From Cardinalis cardinalis (Eukaryota > Chordata > Aves > Passeriformes > Cardinalidae): a stretch of 64,000 nucleotides of DNA. Position numbers and translations under genes: made by a program. The DNA lies in the NCBI GenBank assembly GCA_014549065.1, contig JACDOX010000052.1:1714728-1778727 (forward strand), written 5' to 3'. Below, piece by piece: positions 12,001-21,658 of this stretch. A model generated the notes under the pieces. That model was not told the DNA's origin. It searched no databases and worked only from the letters and a program-made list of their open reading frames with translations. How positions within the stretch are numbered: the stretch's first letter is position 1; each line of letters starts with the position of its first letter.

Positions 12001-13183
12001 CCTGCTTACCCCTGTTAGAAATGTCCAGTCTCCAAAGAGCAGGAGTATTGACTGCAGTCTGACACTGGATGGCATCAGGTGTGTGCTACCCTTGGTTTTG
12101 CTGATGGATTACCTCCAAAGAGGCAATGAGCATTTCTGCCAGTGATTTGTTAGAGTGAGATTCTTTAAGAAANGCAAATACAGTTTTCACTTGCCTCTTC
12201 ATATTTAGTTTTATCTTTTGCCAAATATATGGCAATCTGTGGCCATACTCCAGTGAAGTCATTCTGTCTTAGCCATATTTGGTAAACCAGTCTATGTTTA
12301 CATTAAAAGCAACAGAGAGGTGGAACATGAACTGTTTGAGAGACAATGTTATAGATTTTCTTATGATTTGGTAAGAAACCCTGAGTACTCATGGAAAAAA
12401 TATTCACAATGGCAAGCGAAAAGGGAGTGTTCTAAAAAACAAACTCTTTATTAATTAAAAATTTCTCACCTATAAAGACAGTTAAAACCACAGACCTGGT
12501 AAATTCAGTATCTCTCTTTAAAAAACTTGTGATTTGGCTGCAGATTTTGTTAAAAGCCATATACTTTTTTTGAAATACAACCCCCTCTACCCACACATTT
12601 CTACATTAAATTAAAAAGGGGAAAACATAATCAGGAGAAATGGGTTGATCAACATCAGGTTGCTTGTAGAAAATACAGCACATCATTTTGTTTCTCATTT
12701 TCTTTCTCAAAAGTAAAAGCAGCAATAGCTTTGCTAAAATTCCATTGACAAAAGATCACATTCAAGAAGTCACGTTCAATTTTGTAATTGCTAACCCTTC
12801 TCCACCCAGCAGAGAAATTGTAAAAAGGCTATTCAATCCCATGCAACCCCCAGCTGAAGGATATTCTTTTAAATGAAAATGAACATTCAGAGAGGCCTCA
12901 CACTCCATGTGCAGGGTCCTATCTGCTCGAAGCAGAAACTCCCAGCTGGAATTGTGCAGCACTCTCCTGGACAGCAAACGGGCTGGCCATCTGCCTGCAT
13001 CTGTCTCTTCTATGCTATTTCCCAGTTCCCAAAAGTATGCACTGCAGCTCCAATTCACTTCTCTTTGCACTTGGCTGTACCGTGTTTATAAGTTATTTGG
13101 CTGGTATGGAGGCATCATATTAAAGAAATATAAATCATTGAATGTAGGTGAAGAAAATTACTTGATTACAAGCAAATAATAAT
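6018..13183. other. long AT-rich stretch, no gene or recognised transposon
   Basis: Open frames here are below about 110 codons. The longest, on minus at 11325-11651, contains two ambiguous bases and has no recognisable domain. Slightly GC-richer patches occur near 11.85-12.12 kb and 12.9-13.08 kb without a family match. No CR1 or LTR signature was recognised across these 7 kb, making it one of the more repeat-free stretches of the window. Confidence 0.4.
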
Positions 13184-13258
13184 TAAAAAACCAAAACCAA
13201 AACAAAAACCTACCAAAACCAAACAATCAAACAAACAAAAACCAAACCAGAAAACAAC
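13184..13258. repeat. A/C-rich low-complexity tract (CCAAAA-like)
   Basis: About 75 bases consist almost only of A and C in irregular CCAAAA, CAAAC and CAAAAAC units. It is a degenerate simple repeat. Its complement type (GGTTTT) occurs in tracts near 14.4 and 15.6 kb. Confidence 0.8.
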
Positions 13259-14400
13259 TAAGAATGGGAACACACCTCATTTGGCTGACCTAGAAGATTC
13301 AGCCACTGGCCCAGCAAGCTGCCTATTCTGCTGGCTGTTGAGGATTCAAACAAGAAACAGGAAGCAGACAGACACAACCATCTGTTAAACTCAATGTTAT
13401 ATTACAAAAGAGAGAGATTGTCCTATGTTGTTAACATTCAGGACAGGGAAAATGTTATTTTCCCTCTGCAAATAGGTTGTTCTACCTTTATTTGAGGGAC
13501 AAAATGAACTATTGGAAGACTATTTTCCACCTTCTCCCCANCCCTTCACCCTGCATACTAGTGCAGCTAATGTATATAAGGAAATGTATATAATTACTGT
13601 GCCAATACTGATTGGAATAAATTCTAGAAGATCTGTCTCCACTAGAAGAAAAAATATGCATTTCATGTGGAAAAATCCACAGCTCTCTGCTCTTAGAAAC
13701 TAGGATGACCCTGACCTAGATGAGAAGAAAACAAGAGCTAATAGGTTTGCAGATATTTATTTAACCAAAATTTGCTTAGGTTGCCCAAGTTAACTTTGAC
13801 TTTCTTATTAGTGCCTCAGTTTATTGTAATTCAAATTCAAACTGTTGTTGAAACACTGCATCTTAACACTCAAACCCACAGTCTAAACATAAGCCACATG
13901 AAAATTAACAGAAATACAAACAAATCCCATCAGGAGACATATTTTGCAGTATGCATGTATATGAAAAATATGAAGATAATATTTCTTCTGAATGCAACAC
14001 TGGAAAGATTATTAGACTGCCTAACCCTCCAAAAAGTTTTCAAAAGAATTGGAAAATGTTCAGACAAACCTCACAAGGCTGTTTCGAAGTCTGCAGTTTG
14101 AGATTCAAAAAGCTCTATTTACTAAACTTTTCAAAGGCAAGGGTTTTTAATCTGCTAAACAAAGGCATAACAATATCCAGTGACTGCAGCTGAAATTGGA
14201 TAAATTTTCAGCATAAATAAGGCACGATTTTTTATAGTAAAGATAATTATCCATGAGAAACCTTCTAGCAAGTGATATGCTCTATTTTCCATCGCTCAAA
14301 AGCCTTNAAATTAAGTCCAAATATATTTCTGAAAGACTTCTAAAGCTCAAACAGAAGTTTGAAACTTGCTACCCAAGATTATGGACAAAATCTTGTTCTA
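13259..14400. other. AT-rich unique sequence, no gene seen
   Basis: The longest frame (109 codons, plus, 13772-14101) has no recognisable domain and ordinary AT-rich composition. It is probably chance. Confidence 0.4.
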
Positions 14401-14470
14401 TTTTGGTTTTANTGGGTTTTTTGCTTTGGTTTGCTTTGGTTTGCTTTTGTTTGCTTTGGTTTGNTTTTTT
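14401..14470. repeat. G/T-rich decanucleotide tandem repeat
   Basis: The unit 'ttgctttggt' repeats from 14421, with four adjacent 10-bp copies to 14460 (one carrying a G-to-T change) and a partial fifth. Irregular GGTTTT sequence precedes it. Several ambiguous bases (14412, 14464 and just downstream) suggest length or alignment uncertainty. Confidence 0.85.
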
Positions 14471-15942
14471 CTCCAGAAGTNCAGGCCNTTAAATATATTA
14501 CCTTCTCACATTAAAATCTATAAATTTTAAACAAAATAAGTATTTTTATTCCATTTTGATGGCATCATTTACATTGAGGAGTAAAATGTTACAGAAAATT
14601 AATCCTGTTCCAAGTATCTGACCAACCACCAACAAGGCAAAGAAAATAAAATAGTAGGGCCATGCTACCTGTCCCAAGACATACATGACTTATATGTATG
14701 ACCACCAGTGTCTATCAAATGAAAGATAAATCTTGTAAAATCAGTTATTTTTTCCTCATACCTCCATTCAGTTCAGCTACACTGAAAGAAATCCTAAATA
14801 CAAAAGATTCCCAGCATCACTTTATTTGTAAGTGCTTGGTTATTGGTACAGATATCCTGAGAAGAAATAATTTCTTCACAGAAGATAAAATAATCTGAGG
14901 CACGTTTTCCTATCAGCAGTCTAAGATTTGTGGGCATATACTGAGCTCCTGACTCCCAAACCTCTGATCTCAATGGAGCCAGGAGCTGTCTCTCAGAGTT
15001 AAGCTTTTGTTTTTAAATGAGACAAAGACATTCAGTCCCCACTGAGGTGTCAGTTTAGCAGAAGTACAGAAAGCAGAAAAACAAAATTTNGCACATTTCC
15101 TTCCCCCACCTACAAACTGCTAGCAACTCATTCAACTCTCTCATTCAACTCTCATGAAGTTCACACAAGTATAAACTCTCTTCACCAAACTGTGACATTT
15201 GTTTCAAAATAAACTTTGTTCTTATGTTTGGAATTTTTATCTTAATGTGGTTGACAGCCACCTAACTCAAAACTATTACTTAAAAGAACATTTGACAGAG
15301 GCTGTTTAAACACCTTGTAGCCTGATTTAATGCAAACAATTAAAATACTGACTTGAAAACAAAACCACTCATTTTATTTCTGCTAATAGGAAATTCTATT
15401 TAGTACGTAACTGACTATCAGGAAAAGATCCTGAAATGTACCTTCTTTTCAAAAATACACTGAATTTTACAAGCTTGATACTTCTTTTTTACTGAGCTTG
15501 TACAGTTATATAACATTCTCTACTGGGATAGCCAAAGACTAGTGGAAGGAAGGCCNGGTATTTTCACTGAGGTGTTACTTTCAAGAGGTGCTAATGCCAG
15601 GACAGAGTGGATAATTTTGGTTAGTTGGTTGGTGAATTTGGATTTTTTGTGGTTTTTTTGGGTTTTGTTTTGTTTTTAGTAAAATNACAGTAAGTCTTTC
15701 TGTTAGAATGGGAATTCTCTGGAAGTTGGAACATGCATTGTAAAGATACCCAGCCTCTATTACTTTATTATTGTTTGGCAAAGCAGTTGGACCAGCCCAA
15801 GAAAAATCTTCAGAAGAGTAGCTTGTGTTTATTAAGGTTGTTTTTTCAGACTTCAGATTTGTTGACAGCAGCAGCTGACTTAAAACACCAAAATCAGTAT
15901 AAGGGATTTGGCTGGGTACCACATAATAGCTGTCCAAAAGGT
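14471..15942. other. AT-rich unique sequence with one G/T-rich tract
   Basis: No gene was seen. A 118-codon minus frame at 15581-15937 runs through the G/T-rich tract at 15616-15679 and is probably an artefact of it. Confidence 0.4.
15616..15679. repeat. G/T-rich low-complexity tract
   Basis: Irregular GGTT, GGTTTTT and GTTTT units make a nearly pure G/T run on the plus strand. Confidence 0.75.
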
Positions 15943-16425
15943 GTTGTATTTTGGATTTGTGGTTAACCCACAGCTGATAACACTCCAGCTGAACAGTGGC
16001 TGCACCAGCATCACNATTTCTCTTTTCCCCACCCTCCCTGACTTGCGGTGAGAATACTGAGAGTGGACAAGAAACTGGGAAGCAACACAGCTGGCACAGC
16101 TGACTCCAGCTAGTTAAAAGGATATTTCATGCCATGTAACATCCTACTCAACATTAAAAACTGGGGGCAGAGGAAGAAGGTGAGGACTTTTTGGCATTCA
16201 AGGTTGCTGCTGTCTGGAGATGAGCTGAGCATTGGTCTGACTGCAGGAAGTGGCATGTGACTGTCTTTGCATTTTGTGTTTTTCCTCTCCCCTGCACCTA
16301 TTAAGCTGTCTTTACCTGAACCCACAGATTTCACACTTCAGTTTTTCCTGTTCTCTGTGCTTCTAGTGGGAGTAAAGTGGGGAGTGAGCAAGTGACTTAA
16401 CTGCTGCTCAGGGTCAATTCACAAT
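15943..16425 (+). mobile_element. ERVL-like solo LTR, nearly full length, plus strand
   Basis: The block follows a common avian ERVL-type LTR along most of its length: a 'gctgataacac' segment near 15974, the U3 segment 'gacaagaaactggga', 'ggcacagctgactcc', and 'aaaggatatttcatgccatg'. A decayed TATA region ('acattaaaaactggggg', about 16151-16167) follows, then a decayed polyadenylation region ('attaagctgtcttta', from 16300) and 'acctgaaccca'. It ends in a worn 'gagtgagcaagtg' tail near 16395-16425. No internal retroviral genes follow, so it is probably a solo LTR left by recombination. Family recognition is from recall; the exact ends are uncertain by some tens of bases. Confidence 0.75.
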
Positions 16426-16489
16426 ATTCACACTCTCCCACTCTCCCACTATACAAGCTCAAAACAGGACTAAAGCTTAGTGATTTTCT

Positions 16490-16516
16490 TTCTTTTTTTC
16501 TTTTTTTTTTTTTTTT
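16490..16516. repeat. T-rich homopolymer tract
   Basis: Runs of T broken by single C residues end in about 16 T residues. The tract lies 65 bp downstream of the LTR. Confidence 0.8.
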
Positions 16517-18080
16517 AATCAAATAGGAACACAAACATAACACATTTCTAGGCCACAAACATGAGTATCTATAAATGATGTAAGTTGCTGTCATAGTAAT
16601 ATCTCAGGCTTAATATAGTGGTTTGTCCTGTATATGCTAGTGTTCCAAGAAACTGCAGTGGCAAGTGTTTTTCTCTTTTAACATTTTTCTTCCCCAAGGA
16701 AATGTGAGATTTGTATTTACTTCATTTTACAATCAGTATAAACTTGCTCNTTATTAACTGTTCATGTTTTGCACTTAAGATTGCAGAAACTCAGAATATG
16801 CCTATTAAAAGCAACATTAACTGTTCCCTTGGGTAGGAAGATGTACTTAACCTTATACAGCTGTATCGGCAACAGATTTTGAATATCACCTTTTTGCATT
16901 CTAGCTTTCTAAAAAGTCACAAGAGTGTGTAGAACAGAAAACTTCTTGAATTGTCCCAGAGACAGAAGAGGACACTATGGTAATATTTTTAACAGTTAAA
17001 AACTACTTCTTAGCACTTTGGATAGAATTAGGTGTGTGAAAACAGTAATTGCAGAATTTCACTGAGCTTTGCTTAGGTATTTGTGTTCCCTCATGTGAGG
17101 GAACCACTTGCTTATTTTACTGTGTCATTCTCAGATTGCCATCTTCAAGACAGTTCTCTTGAGAACAAAGAATCAGGAAACAGAATTAAGCTTAGACCTT
17201 CATTTGTCATAATATTCTGTTTCACGTGCCAGTGAACTAATTGTAAATTTCACTGATGTTTGAACCCTTCAGGTTTAATTAGAAGCCATGTAACACTTTT
17301 ATACCTATCTTANGAGTACACATATTAAGGAAGCAAGGACCTACAAAATACAGACCCATTTATTCTGGTNATTTCTTTGATTTCCAGTAAGCACTCCACT
17401 CATGGAAAGATAAACTTTCTTTAAAATTCCATTTTATTACACAATCCCATTTACTCCTGTTAATGATAAACAAATTAAATAACAGCCAGAGGCATTTTGA
17501 CAGTGCTGAAGAATTTGCAGGTAATTTTAATGATGGAAAACATACTTCATCACACTTCTCAGAGTTCGGAATTGATCTTTGGCAGTGAGGCTGGTAATTT
17601 GATTGTTCTGTAATGTACAAATGCATAATTTCAAAAGCAGAAATAATTTTACAGAGAAACTAATTAAATGTAAATGAAGTCCTTGACCAGGATGTTAATA
17701 TGTAGTGATATATACAGATATAATTGAGTAAGAATAATAAAGAATAGCTCATCTAAATATCCCATTAAAATGATTTTCACATCAAAACAAGTATCATGGC
17801 ATGACATAGTTCTCTGCATCATTAATTGAAAATATAAGATAATAAATAGGTTCTTTGCTTCCTCCTTGCCATCTCTCTATTCCCTCCTAATTTTAGGTAA
17901 AACATCTTTCAAATTTGCTGTGCTCAGTGGCACCCCTATTAAAACAGAATTAAGGCACTGCCTATCACANAGGTAGACTACACAAAGAACTGAGGTTCTG
18001 GACAGTAGGTTATAAAACTTATTTTAATTTTTTACTTCAAATTATTGGTGGATAAACTTAACATTCATTTTACATTGTCT
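16517..18080. other. AT-rich unique sequence, no gene seen
   Basis: No repeat family and no frame above about 90 codons were found. Confidence 0.4.
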
Positions 18081-18377
18081 CTCACGGAATGTAGATTCCG
18101 TATTTTCCCTGCAGGGGGGATGCATTCTTTGATGAGAGCTGTGCCTCAGAGCCACCCTGGCAAGCAGAACCTGTGGGGAGACGTGGGCAGGGCCAGCCCC
18201 GCTCCGGAGGTGCTGCGGGGATGCGCGGTGAGCAAGGAGCAGGNACTGTAAAGGCCTTGGGTGGATTAAGCCTTGCCCAAAAGGCAGCACAGAACCCAAA
18301 ATCTGCTCTACACCTCTGCTGGCTCTGCCGTAATCTTACATGGAGACTCTTCAACAGTGCCTGGAGTTTGGAGAGTA
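18081..18377. other. small GC-rich pocket of unknown nature
   Basis: Inside AT-rich flanks, about 250 bp are much richer in G+C and contain several CpG dinucleotides around 18170-18240. Overlapping frames of 68-112 codons exist on both strands, but none has a recognisable domain. The SINE abuts the right edge. It could be a decayed retroelement piece, a small CpG cluster or an exon-like relic; the sequence does not decide. Confidence 0.35.
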
Positions 18378-18510
18378 AATCACAGAATATTCTGAGTTGG
18401 AAGGGACTCAAAAGGATCACCAGTTCCAGCTCCTAAGTGAATAGCCCACATGGGGATCCATCTACAACCTTGATGTTANGAGCACCATGCTCTAACGAAC
18501 TTAGTTGCCA
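18378..18510 (-). mobile_element. tRNA-Ile-derived SINE with CR1-type tail (TguSINE1-like)
   Basis: On the minus strand the element starts near 18510 with a tRNA-Ile-like head, passes through a short linker, and ends at 18378 with a CR1 3' tail (plus-strand 'cacagaatattctgagttgg', then 'aagggactc'). The composite of about 133 bp matches the architecture of the passerine SINE described as TguSINE1, in which a tRNA-Ile promoter was joined to a CR1 3' end so that CR1 reverse transcriptase could mobilise it. Box A is degraded and the B-box equivalent has lost the conserved GTTCGA core, so RNA polymerase III activity is unlikely. Family assignment is from memory and was not searched. Confidence 0.82.
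18442..18510 (-). pseudogene. tRNA-Ile-like head of the SINE (not a functional tRNA)
   Basis: The plus strand reads as the reverse complement of a tRNA-Ile body: 'tagcccacatggggatcc' (acceptor and T arm), 'acaaccttgatgtta' (variable loop and anticodon stem), and 'agcaccatgctctaac' (anticodon and D arm). At the anticodon, the expected AAT reads C-N-T. Because it is fused directly to a CR1 tail, it is a SINE part and not a tRNA gene. Confidence 0.8.
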
Positions 18511-21011
18511 TTTTTATATCTGTGCCTGGCAATACATGTAATTTTATTTGCTATTTTTTGTTATCTCAGCATACTGAGCCTGTTACTACGTTTTTTTCTC
18601 CTGGTTTTGTTCTCTCAGTGATCCGAAAGCCCACTTAAGGCATTAACTATGTGTAANTAATTTCCTGATTTTTTACTTTTGCTTACCATGAGGGGTGACA
18701 GAAATTCATTCTGATGGGTAAGATTTGTAGTTATCTTAGTACTCAAATAACCAAATCAGGGAAATGTTTAATAAAGGCAGCATGATTACACTTAAGTGTA
18801 ATCTGTAATCAAGTGTAATCCTCATTTAACTGATCAGGGAAAAAGGAATAAAAAAAAACCAACTGAATCAAGAAACAGTTAATGTTACACTCCAGAGAGA
18901 AGACTGAGCAATTTCCTGGCATATTTCTTTTACTGTTTCAAAATTCAAAAGATACCTGAGGTTCTTCTGGATTAATTTAGACAAGATCAATCAACAAATA
19001 TTGTCTTCTCTTTTTTTCTGATTAATTGTAGTAAGTGTCACATGCTGATTTAAGCAGAATCATCTGTATGGAGTTAATCTGTTTATTGATTAGCACAAAG
19101 CAACCATTCAGCTGAATCTCATTTGATTCAACATGGTGGTCCAGTGTCCAGAAATACACTGAGAGGAGAAGAACATCCCTTTATATTTTCTACATGTTTT
19201 TAAAATGNTAATTCACATATTTGATAAGTATTCTATATAAAGCTAATTTTTATAGCTGTGCAAAAACTGTTCATTGATGACAAACTGCCCTTATACCTGT
19301 TGTAAAGGGTAATTTTTATATGGCTTAGCATTACACCTATTACAAAAGTACGTTCTAGCCAACCACTTACACTAATCTGACAAAGATATGGTATCTATCT
19401 TAATGACAAGTATTCAACAGTTAATTTTACTTCAACGACATACATGTATTTCAAACTATTTACCTTTATTGTGTGAATCAAGAGTATTTATCCTAAATTT
19501 TCTTTGTGTGGAATTGTATAGAACTTTAAAAATATACTAATAGATCAGCCNAGTACAAGAAAATATTCACTGACTATTCCAGTATAGACAACATAGCAGC
19601 TAGGAGTAACTGGAAATTTTTGTGGGCTATTGGATATATCTGTAATAACACCACATCTTAATTGTTTCTGTTCTGAAAAGTTGCTTAGGTAGATAATTAA
19701 TCCTGCTGAATATATTGAGAAGGGCTTTGAAAAGACATGATTACTTAAAGTAAGACAGGGAATTTGCTAAGGAATACCAAGAAACCACCAGTGGATTCTG
19801 ACTCCTGGAAAACAACATGTAGGTTAAAAACCACAGAAAATGAACTCATATTTATCAAGTAATGCTAACTGTATTAAGGTATAGAAATTGTTCCTATACC
19901 AATGCAGTAGAAGAAAAGATACACTTTGAAGCTGCAATGTGAAATCAAAGTCAGAGCCAATGGGAGTCATCATGACATCACACAGGCAGACACAAGGAAA
20001 AAACTGACATTCAAAAGCAAGACATCATTTTTTGTTACTGACTCGTTCATGTCATAACCCTTCCTTCAGTCAAATAATGAATGANGGGGAAAAATGTTTT
20101 AAGATAGTCAAATTTCACTTTATATCCGGGAATTATACATATCATAGAACAGTTTAATGTGTTTTTAACTTCTTAGCATCTCTATTAATTTGCACAGGCC
20201 TCCTCTTCTTAATATTCTAACTTTTTAGATAATCATCCATTTAGATTTGCTTATTTAGCTAACTGCCTCCATGCATGTCTTCAATGGGGAATTCTACTGG
20301 TAATTTAACAGCCTGGACCCTTCCCTAATCCTGTTGATGTATTCCCAATAATTAATACTGTGAACAGCTGTATTGTTAGATGTCCAAATAGATTGCACCA
20401 AAAATGAACACTTGTATGTTGTGGGCTTAGTGGACAAAATGAAAAAGGATTCTTTATTGATAACTAGAGGTTTTTGTACANTTTTATGAGTTAATAGGGT
20501 TCAATTAAAATTGCCAAGTCATGAGCTTCTTGCACGTCTCTGGAGCTTTGAAAGAAGAAAGTTTAATGAATGGTTGAACAGTTATCCCGATACCCTAGTA
20601 ATTAGAGAACGGGTAATTAATGTGCATCTGTGGAAGACTCTGGGGTACTGTCAATGACCCTGCAATGTGGCAGAAAAAGGAAATTATGAGCTTGGCATGG
20701 GAATACAGCTTTTCCTATTTTCTTAAATTTTAGATCTACATCTGTGTTTAATTAAAAGAAGAAATGAATTACCATTAACACCATTAGGCAATGAGCTCTG
20801 ATTGGTTACAGTCCACATGGACTTTGAAACTGANAGAAATTTGGGAGATCAGAAAAGATTTTTTTGGGATCCTTTCAAGTGTCTGAAGGACTTTTCACAG
20901 AAGACAGCAAACAGTTAGGATAAAAGAAGCTTAAAGGCTGGAAAGCATTATGGTGAAAGACATTTGTATTTCAGTACAGTTTCTACTGTTACCAATTTTA
21001 TTTTTAAATTG
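18511..21011. other. AT-rich unique sequence with possible conserved noncoding segments
   Basis: No gene or transposon was recognised. A striking palindrome lies at 18784-18803. The segment 20440-20830 is dense in TAATTA-type homeodomain core sites and looks non-repetitive, which makes it a candidate regulatory segment (inference only). Confidence 0.35.
18784..18820. repeat. perfect 20-bp palindrome plus a third half-site
   Basis: The sequence gattacactt/aagtgtaatc at 18784-18803 is a perfect inverted repeat without a spacer. The right half (aagtgtaatc) occurs again at 18811-18820 after seven bases. The halves contain GATTA/TAATC cores (K50-type homeodomain) and an AAGTG core (NK2-type). Confidence 0.85.
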
Positions 21012-21658
21012 GAGTGCAGGTGACCCAGTCCTTGCAATGGGGGCTGTGGGGCAGCCTCTGTGAGGAGAAGCCAGGGCTGCCCCATGCTGCACATGCAGCT
21101 CCAGCCAGATACTGGGGAGACAACAGGGCATGGCTGAGCCCCTCAACCAAGGTGGCGCTGCCTGTAGGAAAGTGTGTTTAAGAAAGAGCAGAAACAGAGG
21201 GGAAACCAACACTACAAGGACGAGGAGAAGGTCCATGGCACCAGAGAAAGTGTTCCTTGAAGCCTCTGAAGCATTCATGTTGGCTGAAGGGAAATGTGTG
21301 AAGAAAAAGTAGTGCTGGAGATGAGCTAGTAGGGCATGGCTGCAGCTCCCTCTCCTAGTGANGCTGCAGGGACAGGATGAGGATGGAGCATGCAGGCAGA
21401 GGAGCTTGGAGTGAGGATAACCCTGGAAAAAAAGGCACTAATGGTGTTGCTTTAATGTTTCCTCTTTTATTTCCCCCTACCTGAACTAATAATTACCTTT
21501 TTATTTTGACTGGCAATCAGTTAATTTTTCCCTAGTAAAGGCTGTCTTGCTGATAATGGTAATGCTAAGCANTTTCCCTGTCTTACTTTGACCCATAAGC
21601 TTGTTTCCTGTTCTTCCTATTTCTCCCCTGTATTTTTGCCCAGGGTTAACCCACCACA
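21012..21658 (+). mobile_element. avian ERV solo LTR or non-autonomous LTR element, plus strand
   Basis: A GC-rich 5' half ('gggctgtggggcagcctctg', then 'gcagctccagccagatactg') is followed by a T-rich middle and an LTR-like 3' half: 'tttgactggcaatcagttaa', 'tttttccctagtaaaggctg', 'gatggtaatgctaagc'-like sequence, 'tttgacccataagc', and a terminal 'gccagggttaacccaccaca'-like end at about 21658. This matches my recollection of a common avian ERV LTR distinct from the family at 16 kb. Short frames in the GC-rich half (115 codons minus, 60 plus) have no viral domains. The 3' end appears internally shortened and the 5' boundary is approximate. Confidence 0.65.

Noticed and set aside
18442..18510. 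A tRNA-Ile gene on the minus strand
   Set aside because: It is joined to a CR1 tail and has a damaged anticodon, A box and B box, so it is a SINE head and not a tRNA gene.
20144..20160. Isolated 'catagaac' CR1-like octamer near 20.1 kb (and similar near 26.87 and 52.32 kb)
   Set aside because: Only eight to ten bases match and no adjacent CR1 sequence follows, so chance is sufficient.
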